From positions 125,209 to 189,208 of the forward strand of contig NMRB01000601.1 of assembly GCA_002633025.1 (NCBI GenBank): DNA of 64,000 nt, given 5' to 3'. Position numbers and translations under genes: made by a program. Each line of letters opens with the position of its first letter. The stretch's first letter is position 1. Positions 47,134-59,280 of the stretch are shown piece by piece. The notes below the pieces were generated by a model that was not told where the DNA came from, ran no database searches, and worked only from the letters and a program-made list of their open reading frames with translations. The DNA comes from Notospermus geniculatus. Its lineage: Eukaryota; Nemertea; Pilidiophora; Heteronemertea; Lineidae.

Positions 47134-48342
47134 TAGTTTTAAAGACATCTCCCTTTCTTTATAACGCCGCAACCATTAAACAAACGACTTTAGTTTTCTC
47201 CTTGTTCATCACCCCTACCTCCTTTACTTGACTTTCGAAAGGTTGAGTATTTCGAGAGGGTATCTACAGAAAAAAGTAGCCCTGCCTGCTTTGAAATCTT
47301 TGGTAAAAAGCTTCATTAACTAATTCTGTGATCGATTTTAATGGAAAATGACTCGAGTTTGAAGTTAAATTAGTTTTAAAGGACAGCTGTCGAAGCAGTC
47401 TGTCTCCTGAGACGATAAAACATGCAAGAGTTGTTGCTTTAGCTGTGAAACGTCATTCACGTCAACGAGCCGTGGAAAAAAAGATGGTAAAACAGTTGCT
47501 CGCTATCGAGTTACGTGTACTTTCAAACACTGACTCCGACGTATATTTTTTGGTCTTTTATGGAGTTCTATACTGACAAGTGCCTGAGGAAGACCCCGGT
47601 TGGGGTCGAAAATTTGCGAAATCTTGGAAGTTCACTTCCTACGTATATTATCATAATTTTGTGTGTCGACTTTTGTGCTCTTTCTTTCTTTGGACTCCGT
47701 ATATTGTGAGAGTTTTTTCGGGCAAGTTGGCTCTCTGGGCAACTCAATCATCGAAAACTATGAGAAGTCGTTGTATCGTTGGCTGATTCGTGACCAAATG
47801 ATACCTACAGATTTTTTTTGTATTCCAGGAGTATATATATTAGTATTGTCTAACTTGAACCAGTAATGGAAAATGCATTAGGAATCGGGCACCAGCGTCT
47901 TTGGAGAGCGATGCACTTGTTCTTTAACGAATTATGGTTTCATAAACTACGTATACGTAATATCAATTGCCGTACGAAGCAACGAAGGATGAAAAAATTG
48001 CTCGTCTTTTTTATTTGTCGAAGCCCGGTGCGCTGCTTGGTTTTGTAAGCCATATATCTGCAGGGTAATGGAGACGTTAGAAAAACGGTTCACCGAACAA
48101 CCTGATGATTGTGGGCCTTTTTTAGCAGGAAAACAAAACTCTCCGAAAACAGAAGAAATATTTTTTTAGAGAAGGCAAGTCTATAGGGTATCATTTTTTT
48201 GCAGAAATGTAACGTACGTTGCGAATAGTCTGAGGCGAAATTTACTTTAGAAGAAGCAGTCTGTTGGTTTAGGTCATTTGTACTGTAATCGAAATGCTCC
48301 TCATTAAGATGAAAGGAACGTTTTAGCGTGTTCTGTCAGTCG

Positions 48343-48475
48343 CGAGTTTAAGAAACCGCTCCGTTAACGGTAAACTAACGCTAACACTATTTCTGCCGTA
48401 CATTTTCAATGTAAAAAATAACGTTAACGTTAACGTTAGTGTTAGTGTTACCGTTAGCGGGACGATCTCTTAACT
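48343..48475. mobile_element. Degenerate S1-type hairpin
   Basis: CGAGTTTAAGAAACCGCTCC then GTTAACGGTAAACTAACGC pairs with GTTAGTGTTAGTGTTACCGT and TAGCGGGACGATCTCTTAA. The inner stem has slipped GTTAAC/GTTAGT units. The tip has lost the leading TAGG. Confidence 0.6.
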
Positions 48476-48585
48476 GTGGTTACGATACCCTTTTGAACCG
48501 ATTTTCCAATACTGACCTCAGTCATGACTAACGATGCTTGTAAGTAATGGCGGATGAGGTTGACACTGTATTCCGTGATCGGGTG

Positions 48586-49047
48586 TTAATTTCCTGTGGT
48601 CATGCTGTATGGAACCTTCAATTGGTTTTTACGGTTTGATGGTACCGGGACTAAAACATTGGCGATTCCCAACACCACTTTGTCATTAAACCATTCGGAA
48701 GTCCACTGTGTGAGCTGCCCTCCAATTTGCAAACGGAGCAACTCCTTCTGCATGCAGTGAGAGCATGGTTGGTCGAAGTGCTCCACAATGTGCTTGATCG
48801 TACCGGGACAAAAATAAAGTGACGACTACAACGGACCATCATCCATCTGGTGCGTGAAGGAGAGGCTGAAGTTGATATCCATGACGATAAGAAAGCTGGA
48901 AAGGATACCTCGGGGAAAGTCGCCTTCCGTACCTTTAAGGGGCACAGGCACGGCCGGGGATAAAACCCGTCCATTCGTGGAAGCCCTGGAGGTACTGCGC
49001 CACACCAAAAAGACGACACCTGGTTTCAGATTCAAAAAATAATGCAA
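48586..49047 (-). pseudogene. Unrecognised coding-like remnant with an in-frame stop
   Basis: On the minus strand a frame from 49047 to 48586 is open except for one TAG at 48826-48828. The downstream half contains a cysteine/histidine-rich piece (HFDQPCSHCMQKELLRLQ) followed by GGQLTQWTSEWFNDKVVLG. The composition looks protein-like, but I do not recognise the family. It could be a decayed mobile-element ORF or an old exon. Partly repetitive DNA follows directly at 49044-49310. Confidence 0.25.
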
Positions 49048-49132
49048 CTTTATCTTGACATTGGGGCCCGTATTTTAGAATGCTCCTCAACGTAAAGGAG
49101 TTCCTCAAGGCTATTGTTCTCCTCTGGGGGAT

Positions 49133-49310
49133 GAAGTCGTTTGTGAGAGAGAACAACAGTCATCAAGAGAGGGACAACTTTATCTTGACACTGAAGTCGT
49201 TTGTGAGAGAGAACAACAGTCGTCAAGAGGGACAACTTTATCTTGACACTGAAGTCGTTTGTGAGAGAGAACAACAGTCGTCAAGAGATGGACAACTTTG
49301 TCTCGACTTT
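49133..49310 (+). repeat. 58-60 bp minisatellite, three units
   Basis: Units start at 49133, 49193 and 49251. Each opens with GAAGTCGTTTGTGAGAGAGA and goes on through ACAACAGTC and GACAACTTTATCTTGACACT. Period changes of two bases shift the frame, so translated repeats here are not meaningful. Confidence 0.85.
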
Positions 49311-51649
49311 GATTCTCGGTGCTGTCAACCTGTCTTTTTTTATTTTTAGAAAACGTACGTGCTAGATAACAGTCGCCGTGGACCCTAAATTGGCTGCATA
49401 CCTAACTACCTAATTGCCTCTACGTGTCATGTCGGGCGATGTTCACCCCGTGACGTCATTAAACCATCGGCGAGGTAAACACTTGTACAGCACTGTTCGG
49501 CACGACGCTGTTGGAGCACTCATTTTCCGTGATTTTATATCTCGTTGGCCGGATTTGTCAGCGATTTGTGTCGAGGGAGATGGATTAGTGTAATCGCAAA
49601 GGTTGAGCTAAAGCTATCGAGGAGAACTTGGCCGCTGTGTGGTGTCCATTGAGAGGTGAAGTAATGAGGATGATTGCAGGCATGAGGACGTCAATCTGTG
49701 TCTTATTGTTGCCGATGATTGGGTCAGCAAATGTGATTTCGTCACGAGTTCGCCCTCAAGAATGCACGGTGAAGGACACCTGTTCTGCTGGCGTATCCGA
49801 TGTGGATGTATGACGTCGTTCTTGCGTCCCTGAGGCCCTGTCAAGAATTACAGTTCTTGCGTTATCATCTCGATGGCTGAAACGATCTTAAGAGAGTAGA
49901 GATGAGCACATAAAACTCTTTAAAATACCGGTTATTAAAGAAAATTATAACAAGTCATTTACTTTTCATAAATTTGAATATCGAACTTGTTCTTCCTTGT
50001 CGGCAGATTTTAATAGCCCATTATTAAGGATTGATTCTGTTTAGAAGGGGTATGATTATCAGGTTACATCTTGGATCTTTAGGGACAGAAATAGAAGTAT
50101 ACAAAGTATAACGTAAACGACATTAAAAATGTCGTAGTCAGCTCACGACTAGCAGAAATACAACTCTGCAGGAAATGTAAATGTAAAAGAGTAGTGGTGA
50201 TGAGTACTTCTGTAAAAGAGTACTCTGTAATGGACATACGTTTACTAATGATAGTTACATAGCTCCTTTGATACATACGGCCTCGACCCCCATCATCGAA
50301 CCCTTGGTACTTCTGCATGCCCTACGTGCAAAATATGGGGTTCGCTGACCGGGGACTTGTCCACGATGGTGTCTGTTCGAGTAAGAAATCACTTCAATTA
50401 ACAAAACTGAGTGGTTGTCGCATCTGAATCGAGTGTGTGATACGCCAATCGTGCGAACGCGACGACAGACATGTGTCGAACTAAACGGAAAAAAGTGGCT
50501 AATGGAGTAACTGCAGTTACTGCCTCAATGATGGTTGGCTAGTTGGGTGGAAGTGTCGCATTTAGTGTCGAAAACAGCCTAACCTAACAGTTTCCGTGTT
50601 GTTTTTTTCACTATTCGTAATGCCTCGCTAAAAAGCTTCCTGCAGCCGGTCATCTCCGTTAGAATGACTTTCGTTGAGGCAGATCAACGAAACCACCACC
50701 AATCCGTCGAATAAGAACGAATTTCCCTTAATCCAGGCTGCCATGTTCAGCAGTGAAGTTGAACTCTGGAATTTATGGCCTATTCGGATGAGTATACATG
50801 TACGTACTGACTTACATTTTGAAGGGGATTCTACGATTCTGAATCGCTGGGCTTGGTGCCTGCACACCTTCGGTGTGCACCACCTCATCGATACGATGGT
50901 GTATCCGTGGAAGTAGGTGCGGATATCAATGCCTCCTAAACGCCATCTTAAATTCTCCTACATGATAATGGTTTTATTTATTAGACTCTCGCAGCAGCAA
51001 CTGTCCCTTTTTTCGTACCGTATCGAAACTGACATCGTTCCTTTCCGTCAAGGATAACAGATGACGATTTTCTCCACCGCTTTGAAATGTGATGCGTTTC
51101 TGTTCCATTTTTAAAGCGTCAGTTAAGTTGAGAACAGAGAAGAAGACGGTTATTCTGAGCCGTAAACTGCTTGCGGTAATCCCTTTATCGTGCTTGTTTC
51201 AATTTAAAATATCCTGTTGCTTGGAAAGTCATGAATAGCGCATTAGCTTTCTCAACTAGGATGAGCAACCACCCACATGGCTAGTCTGAAACGCTGGGGG
51301 GTTTCGAACCTCATTGTGTCAAAATGACACTCATGGTGTTTACAAATTATCCGTATATTTTAAATTTTCAGGGAAATTATCCGAGATCTCTTGAAGTGAA
51401 CTTTCGGCTGAGGTTTCAAAGTATGTTCAGACAAAAACCTACATGTCTGCTGTACTCGCTATTGATGAAATCAGACTGTCGGCGAATGTCATTTTTTTTC
51501 CAGCGCAATTTGCCGGGAACCTGTTGTCTCTTTCAGTAAAGCTACAGAAGAAATGAACCTTCTCCAATAATCGGCTTTTTTCTGTCTGTTATTAGGTATT
51601 AGGAGTGACTTAGCTTTGAAGCTCACGATTAGTTTTCGTCTTTTTTCAG

Positions 51650-54600
51650 GTTGGCGGTTCGGAGCATTAACCTGTAAAGTGATACCCTACCTCCAAGGAA
51701 CAGTCGTCAGTGCCTCAGTTAACACATTAGCAGCTATTGCAGTTGATAGGTAAGATAACTCCACATGTAGGCCTATGGTAAAGAAATCCATAGACGCAAT
51801 TTTTTCAATATCTTTTCTTTTGTCAAGTCTCAATGCGGCAAGGGTAATTTTAAATTAGACTGACCCAATGCTACTGGAATCGTCATTCAGCCGGGTCACT
51901 CGACTTTAAGAACACCCCTACCGCATTAGATTTGCTAGGCTATAAAGCTGTTGTCGGCAACTTCCATTCGAATATCCTTGGACACCGTCATGCCTAGCCG
52001 AGCCTTGGTGATCTTACATCACCAAGTCGGGGGTTCGGACAGGTTGTGTGGTTGAAGATTGTGACCAAGCCATTAACCCCTTATATTTTCGGCGCGATAT
52101 CTTCGGACGTTGAGTGTTTCAATTCCACAATCCATTTGGCGGGAATCTCAAAGAAAAACACAAATGAAGTACCTTTTTCGGGGCTTCCTTCCAGCCAAAC
52201 CGCTGTGGCTCTCAAAATTTCCTTCGCACATGACCCACATAATGAAGAGACCTAGCCTTGTCGATTTTCGCCAAAAAAAATCCCAGCCGTTCTTGAGAAA
52301 TAACGGCATAAACCGATACCGTAATTACCTCGACGAGTTGTCAGAGATGGTAGAGGCTGGATAATTCACTACATGTAATTCTCAAAATTAAATGGTGTTT
52401 TAAAGAGCCTGTACATTGAATAGTTCTCGGAACCAAGATTAGTTTTCCTCCACGTTTGTTTAAATTGGTCCTTTAGGTGTAATTATCTAATCAATGATTG
52501 TTTCAACTAATTTTAATTTCCGACCAAAAATGCTGACTGTCACGTGAGCTAGGCAACGTATGGCGTCACCTATCTTTAGAGGTAGGACCTCGAGTTCGAT
52601 AGGACATCGGTTCGCCCATGAGCAAAGCGCATGGCCGTAGCTAGGTAGCATAGGGCCAGGGGTAAGTGACCCACCCCGGACGGACGATAAACAAGCTACA
52701 GCCCTGAAGCTACTCGATCAGCAACAGTCTGTTGATCTCACGGCGCACGACGTCGTGAAATTCTGTTTGTGTAATGAGGGAAAATCGATACAATTCGACT
52801 TGCAAGAACCTTAAGCTAAATCAAATTCAGCCACTCACTGATACAAGAGGTCGTTTTCGAATACAACAGTAAACTGTATAATGCCTCAAGACAGGCCCCA
52901 CATTGACATTCACAACAATCATCGTCAGTTTGGGAACGGCAACGCTATGATGTCGAAGAGTACTCTCTGTTTCAATTCGCTGGTGCGCCACAGTTTTACC
53001 GCTGGCTCTGTTATACTCAGCTCAGCCAATTTCTTCACAATTTTATCATCGTATTTTTGTCGCACCAGGCATCATTGCTTCCATTTTCCAACTAGAGACA
53101 ACACGAAAACTTCCTTCACAAAGTCGCCGTTTGTGTTTAGGCCCTCAAGGCGTCCATTTTGAAAACGCAATGCATCGCCGTACTGTAAACTTCACTGAAC
53201 ATCGTGGCGAAGTCAAATGGCATTCTAGAAAGGAATCCATTAATATGCCGTAGGCTACTTTTGCAGAAAATGAAGATAGCAGAAATGTTGCGACGCAAAT
53301 GTATCTGATGGAATTCACAAACGTAGTTTAAATTGGTTGAGTATTCCCGTGAAATATGGAATATGTTCAGCTGTTAATGGCTTTCTGAGTGCTCATTCGA
53401 TAGGCCCCCCCTATGTACCGTTTAAATATCGAAGGAGCGCTCCAGGAGGTTTTGATGGAAATCACGAACTATGCAAAAAATGTTCCAGTCCATTATATAG
53501 GAATACTTGCGGAATTTGTAGAATCTACAAGATTCAATGAAAAATTCATTGAGTAATTAGTTTGTCAGTTTGAGTGTCAAGCGCTGGTTAAGTGGACGGT
53601 CTGAAACGCTTTAACGGATCATTGGCTAAAAGGCTTGGTTTTTTCAAAATGGCTGACAATGTCGGCCATATTGCCAAAGAGTTAGGGCATCAATCTATTG
53701 TCGATTGCACCTAATTTGCTAACCCTTATCCAAATCCTTCTAGGCCTGACCTTTCCATGACAATATGCTAACCATTACCCAAACCCTTTCTCTGCCTAAC
53801 TCTTTCCTGATTGATAATGCTACGTCTTCTAGGCCTAAGGCCTCTTCTAAGGCATACGATACAAAAAGCTAAAAGATCAGCCTCAGCTTTTGTCCTTTAC
53901 CATTGCCTAAGGTGTATTACCATTGCCTAAGGTGTATTACCATTGACTCTAGTTACAGTTTCTACGAGAAAACGAATTTTTCCTTCCACCGCCATCTGAT
54001 AGCTCTCTGGGACCTCTTCATTACTATTACCTCTAATGCAGTTCTCCTCTTCATGTCAAAACCGTCTAAAATTACCGACGTTCCAACTATAGTTAATGGA
54101 AACTTTTTATTCTCTACTTCCGTTAATGCACATCTTATCTCAAAAGGCATTTACATAATTCCATCACATATTTTTCAACGTTATAATTAAGTCCAGACTC
54201 CTCAATTTATCAATAAACAAGACATTAATATTTCCTTCGTAAATTTGGAATGCGTTTTTTGCGATGCTTTCAATGCGGCGATAGCTGATGTGATGTCAAC
54301 ACCGTTCAGGGATGAAATTTGAATCTGTTATATTCAGTTCTCGGATATAAAGAAGAATATTCTTGATTTGGTGCATTTCAGTGCAAATAAAATTTCGTCA
54401 AATAAAGTGTTAGCGAACTAGCGGATTTAAAGATAAAATAAACCTCGCGTGATATCAACTGTCATTAGCTGCTGAAGCTATCGCTTACACATCATCAAAT
54501 TTGGAATATTACGTCTTCAAATGTAATTATTATGGAGCGTTTGTTTCAGTATTAATGATAGCCTTTCGGAGGTGCCATTATTAAGACGTTCACAAGTAGT

Positions 54601-56154
54601 GGGGGCGTATTGGCCACAGTCACAGATTGTACGGTGGATTTATGGCACCGAAAGCTAAGGATTTACATGTAGAAGAAAAATTAATAACCAAGTTAATCTA
54701 TCAGTGGATTTGTAACTTGATCAACTATAGTCGACTAAAAAATAAATCGGTTGCGAATGAAAAATCGGCCAGGCCCGTGGTTGTTTTCCTTTTACCTCCA
54801 CGCTCAACAGTAGACGACTTATGAAGAACCCTATGATCCCCTGATAACCTCAACAGAGTCAGAGTCGAATCATGCGAATCCCTGTTCCACCGAATTGAAA
54901 TTCTCTATACACAAGCTGCAACCAGTGCAAATGTGGTAAGACACCGCAGATGCTTCCAACGCCGCCTGTCCTTACTCGAACGAACTCTGTGTGTCGTTAA
55001 GGATAAGAAACAAGAATACGAACGGGTGACATCTATGACATCGATGCAGAATTTTGATTCAATTATTTTGCAGGAGAGAACACTTTGGCGTATAACCTTA
55101 GTTATGAAAAAAGCATTGAGCTTGTTAGGGCGACATTATTCTCCCTTCGCACACATCGAGTTTGGATTTAAGTGCCNCGATACTATACTATCCTGCTGAT
55201 GTTCTTTTCTTCTTTATCATTAGAATACGAACAGCCATGCTGAAAAAACCGCTTAATGTACGCCACGCACGACCACATTTTTCATCAAATTTTCTGTACA
55301 TGCCCATAAAGACTGATACGCGAGTCCTATGAAAACATTCACCAAATACGGCGGGCAAAGGGCCTATTCTTTCATTCTTTTATCTTTTTTTCAGGTATCT
55401 CGCAATTTGCCACACCCTGAAGTGCAAGGTATCGCGGGGAACAGCCAAGTTTGTAATTCTTTTCATCTGGATGATATCCGCCATCATCATGATCCCTTGG
55501 GCCCTTTTCTACCAGCATAAATCGATAAAAGTCAACAACGTGACTGTGCTCTACTACTGCGCTGAGATTTGGAAGAACGAGGAGGACAGGAGGTCGTTCT
55601 TTTTAGGTGCTATTTTCTTAACGTGTTACACCATTCCATTGATACTTATCACTGTTTGCTATAGCCTCATCGGTCTTAAAGTTTGGAACCGCGATGCCCC
55701 TGGGATCCACACGCGGAATGGAGTAGTCTACAGATCGAAAATCAAAGTGGTGAAAATGCTGCTGGTAGTGGTTATTCTTTTTGCCTTCTCTTGGTTACCT
55801 TTATATGCAATTCGTGTGAGGATTTTCTTCGGACCCGAATTCGATGCTTACACCTCTGACATTGTTTCAAATATCCTTAATCCGATATGCCAGTGGTTGG
55901 GCTCTTCCAACTGTTGCGTCAACCCCCTTGTTTACTGTTTCTTTAGCAAGAAGTATCGAAGGGGTTTCAAGATCGTCACCATGTGTTGCAGGAGAGTGAA
56001 ATTCACGGAGTTACAGCGGGGGAATTCTAGTACTATGTATCAGACCATGCCAGATGTGGTCAATGGGAATGCACAGGAATCGCTAGTAATCAGACAACAG
56101 TTCCCTTTGAGAGCCAAACTGACCCGCAGGTCGACAAATATGACGGCAGTTTAG
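51650..56154 (+). CDS. Class A peptide GPCR (NPFF/SIFamide-receptor-like), last two exons
   Basis: Two exons with good splice sites are joined in phase: 51650-51749 (acceptor ttttttcag, donor gtaag) and 55395-56154 (acceptor tttttcag, ending in TAG). The first encodes WRFGALTCKVIPYLQG and TM3 up to the D of the DRY box. The junction codon supplies the arginine, giving DRYLAI. The second exon encodes TM4, an extracellular loop 2 with a conserved cysteine, TM5, TM6 with FAFSWLPLY, TM7 with NPLVY, and a basic tail with cysteines for possible palmitoylation. The pattern fits receptors of the neuropeptide FF / SIFamide group, which signal through G proteins at the cell surface; the ligand cannot be told. 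The exon(s) for the N terminus, TM1 and TM2 were not found upstream in the window. The 3.6-kb intron contains a single-N contig join at 55177. Confidence 0.85.
53899..53949 (+). repeat. Short tandem repeat, 20 bp
   Basis: TTACCATTGCCTAAGGTGTA is repeated twice with a third partial unit. Confidence 0.8.
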
Positions 56155-57069
56155 AACGTAATACAATCTAATTTTCACTTGGAGAGGGAGTGGTGGTGGA
56201 GTCGAGGATTGATCGAGGTTAAGAATGTTATTGCCCGAGAGATATCCAACTATACACCGAAGACTTTCAGTAAAAAACTACTGAACGAAAGGGCAAGCTG
56301 TTGGTTCCAATATACTGTACAATCTCTGATTTCACTTCATTCTCAACGCCTTTTTATAATACATGTATCGTGTCTGAGGGCTGGATCCTCGCTTTTCCAA
56401 TAGAGTTGGTTGGAATGTTTTAAAAGTTTTTTTCAGCATGATCAGATGACGAATTTAGAAAAATGAACACCCAACTTTCTTTCTCCTCATGTAAGATGAG
56501 TTTTTACCTTCTTATATCATCGTTAACAGAGCGATTTCTCTAACTCGAACATGTTTTGCCTGAACGTAATCCCATACGCCAAATACATACTTGTGTATAT
56601 TATTTTCATGTACACGTACCTGCCACCAGAAGCCTTAGAACAGTCAAACTATCGGGACAGAAAGTGCGGTGATATCTTACAAATAGTTCCATTTACCTCG
56701 AAGCAAAGACTCACAGATGCCTTTCAGCTAAGGCTAAAATCAAACACCATTTAATAATCAGCTCAGGGAGTCAGTCCACAGGCGAGAATCTTACCGACTG
56801 AGCCGAAGCACGCTAAGCTTTGTAATTAGTATATCTGAAATACCTGGACTAATCAAAGTCTTAACGGATTTGCAACAACCTGATGTCGCTCGTCGAGTTG
56901 TCTGATACGGTACATGCTTTTTAAGTACACGGTACACGACATGATGAAACGTTCGGACGCTCCACCTCACTGGCGACAAGGAATGCCAGACAAGGTCTGC
57001 ACTCTGTTGGATGAGGAAAGTATCGCCATTCAAGATTAACTGGTACTGCGCACAAGTGTAGTATAGGCC

Positions 57070-57342
57070 TAAGGCTTCTTGTACATAGAGGTATACGGTA
57101 TACGGACACGCCAGTAAACAATATAGAGTTCTCGCGAAGCCCCCGAAACGCCAACGCGAACGTCTATCCTTTTTTCGTTGCTGTCTTCGTGGCATCGAAC
57201 AATGGGTTTGGCGTTCGCGTTGGCGTTTCTGGGGGCTTTGCGAAAACTCCCTAGTGGCTTCACGGTCGCGAACCCTTTGTACATGTAGCCTTTTTTTAAC
57301 CGGCGTGTCCGTATACCGTATACCTCTATGTGCAGGAAGCTA
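57070..57342. mobile_element. S2 hairpin with an S1 hairpin inside
   Basis: The outer arms TAAGGCTTCTTGTACATAGA then GGTATACGGTATACGGACAC mirror the right side, ending TGCAGGAAGCTA. This is the element of 16049-16183. The inner part 57124-57253 is a complete S1 hairpin inserted between CAATA and GTGGCTTCACGG. Confidence 0.85.
57124..57253. mobile_element. S1 hairpin nested in an S2 hairpin
   Basis: TAGAGTTCTCGCGAAGCCCC then CGAAACGCCAACGCGAACG pairs with the right arm, ending GCTTTGCGAAAACTCCCTA. It shares its stem with 15887-16017. TA flanks both ends. Confidence 0.85.
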
Positions 57343-57603
57343 TTGTAGGGGCCTACACGCCATGTATGTTTGAATAAGAAGAGCAAGTCAATATCCTTTA
57401 CCAAATGGTAAAACGACAAGGAACGGTGTTTAAAGTAAACTTTTTCATAAACTTCCTCATTGGTATTTCTCCGTGTTGTTTTAAACTTGAACTTTGTGAA
57501 ACGAATGGTTATTTTCCGTCTTCTGATTCTGTAGGAATGAGATTTTTATAAACATTAAACGCATTGTTATAAATTTCTCCGTAGTTGTCTTTATACGCCA
57601 CAT

Positions 57604-57720
57604 TAGTGAGGTTTAGCAAGCGCCCGGTTAGGCCATACGACAACGTTTATCTATTGTTTGAGTATACCCACACAATAGATAAACGTCGTCGTATAACCGG
57701 GCGCTTGCGAAACCTCACTA
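57604..57720. mobile_element. S1 hairpin, 117 bp
   Basis: TAGTGAGGTTTAGCAAGCGC then CCGGTTA and ACGACAACGTTTATC mirror the right arm, ending GCTTGCGAAACCTCACTA. Pairing is nearly perfect with a short loop. It lies just downstream of the GPCR fragment's stop. Confidence 0.85.
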
Positions 57721-57791
57721 TTATCGTTCAGTGCACGTGCTTCTCCACGTGAGAGTTGACCTCAACTAATTCTCTCAGACAGAACAACTCT

Positions 57792-58079
57792 TTACTTCTT
57801 CCTTTCACCACGGCAGCAGCATGGCACCATTTTTCTCAGAATCTGCACGGTGTCATTTCTGTATCGTTGGCCTCCTCCAACGCAATAAAGGTAGAAATTA
57901 AAAGCGTAATTACAACACCACACGTCGTAAAGAAACTCATTCTGAGCATTGAATCGTACAACCCAGTAGTCGTCACTCATGTCATAAATCCGTGATACCT
58001 CGGGTATGTCAATGACTAAGTAATATATTCGTAACGGCATTGACGTCACAACATACGCCACGCTGACAAAAACGAGCAT
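57792..58079 (-). CDS. Rhodopsin-family peptide GPCR, TM6-TM7 fragment cut by contig join
   Basis: A 95-codon minus-strand frame ends in a stop and runs upstream straight into the single N at 58080. It begins in a hydrophobic TM6-like segment (MLVFVSVAYVV). TM7 follows with WCCNYAFNFYLYCVGGGQRY, a NxxxNFYLYC form of the NPxxY motif seen in FMRFamide-receptor-like and related invertebrate peptide receptors. A short tail ends in CCCRGERKK. TM1-TM5 are missing because the sequence past the N belongs to another contig that duplicates 40.3 kb. It differs from the NPLVY receptor at 55.4 kb, so it is a second gene. Its real 5' part is probably misplaced or unassembled. Confidence 0.7.
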   Translation of the reverse strand: MLVFVSVAYVVTSMPLRIYYLVIDIPEVSRIYDMSDDYWVVRFNAQNEFLYDVWCCNYAFNFYLYCVGGGQRYRNDTVQILRKMVPCCCRGERKK

Positions 58080-58328
58080 NTCCCCTGGGAAATTTGCGCA
58101 AGATTATGAAAACGAAAAGCGAATGCCAATAAAAATTCACCACCAAATCCGTCCATTAATCATGAAGACGGATATTTCGGATATCTTTGTCCGTCAAGCC
58201 ATGTTTTTTTAGAAAAAACTTCACCTTCATTATGCGTTCATTCTTCATTCATGACTTCTCCATTCCTCGCCGTCTCACCGAGCTACGACGGAACGAGATA
58301 TGAATATTTTATAGCGCAAAATGGCCGG

Positions 58329-58532
58329 ATGCAATCAAAATTTACTGTCATTTTAAATTGCTGTGTGCTCGCATTGTGTCTGCTATTATATCATGCTGAA
58401 ACAGACGCAATATTAACTGAAATGATTGATATAGAAATGTTTCTCTTTTTTGGGAAATTGGGATGCCATTACTTCGTGACATTTAGAATTGGTGAGGATC
58501 GCGTTATTCTTTCTGACGAGGGAGTTGCTTAA
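58329..58532 (+). CDS. Possible small secreted protein or 5' exon (copy 2)
   Basis: This is the same 67-residue ORF as at 40370-40573. Here the frame is open a further 26 codons upstream to 58251, so the true start, if coding, is uncertain. In copy 1 the equivalent upstream sequence is lost at the N at 40307. No recognised domain is present. Confidence 0.25.
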   Translation: MQSKFTVILNCCVLALCLLLYHAETDAILTEMIDIEMFLFFGKLGCHYFVTFRIGEDRVILSDEGVA

Positions 58533-58920
58533 TCTCCAGCACTCATCGTCAGTAATAGGGACAACAATACAAGAGCTCGGAAATCGAGATCCCGCCGTCG
58601 AACTTTAGCAAATGTCAAATTGCGTTCTTCGGGTCAGACAAAAAGCTTGCTCCGACATATTGTTCCCACAAATCACCGATACACATTTCCTAGCTTCCTT
58701 TGTTCTCGTCTTCAGTCGACGGATATTTGCCGATAAATTCGGATGAAGCCATCCAAGTGGTAAAATTACTAACGATCAACGCAGGACAAATAATGTCGAA
58801 TATCAAATACCACCGCGGCATATCAGTTAACCCCGTTTATACTGTACACATTCTCGAATGTACGGAAAGTTTAGTATCTGTCGCTAGCACCACCTATGGG
58901 ACTATTTGTAGAATTCATTA

Positions 58921-59098
58921 CAGTGGAACCTCTCTATTAAGGACACCTTTGGGACTGACAAATGCTGTCCTTAATAGAGAGGTGTCCTGATTACAGAGGT
59001 TGAAATGAATAGAAATGGTCAATTTGGGACTGAACTTCGATGTCCTAAATAGAGCTGTATCCTCCTGGCAGAGGTGTCCGCCAAGGGAGGTCCCACTG
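58921..59098. mobile_element. Pogo/Tigger-like MITE, block E copy 2
   Basis: This is the same element as 40960-41137 at the corresponding position. It was present before the block was duplicated. Confidence 0.7.
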
Positions 59099-59280
59099 TA
59101 TATTTAAATTGGGTTCTGTGGAAACGTTCTAGTAAATGATTTTACTTCTGCAGTTTTGTTTAGGGCCTTCCAAGGCATTTGTAGACCAGAAAGGAAGTAA
59201 AGCGGACAGCACACCAGGCAACATCAATCGCATGTTCCTTTTCAACAAATAGCATCAAAACGGCGCCCGTGGTAGATACG

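Larger units (their letters stand above)
40308..47965 (+). repeat. Duplicated block E, copy 1
   Basis: The block starts right after the N at 40307 and is nearly identical in order and orientation to 58267-64000. Copy 1 has two extra pieces: an insert of about 2.6 kb between about 42165 and 44775, and the S1 hairpin at 46230-46393. It lacks two S2 hairpins and a further 175-base element seen in copy 2. The distance between copies is about 18 kb. Confidence 0.9.

Noticed and set aside
46929-47231. 100-codon frame repeated at 62728-63030
   Set aside because: It lies across a palindromic mobile element, and both copies belong to the recent block duplication, so repetition is not evidence of coding.
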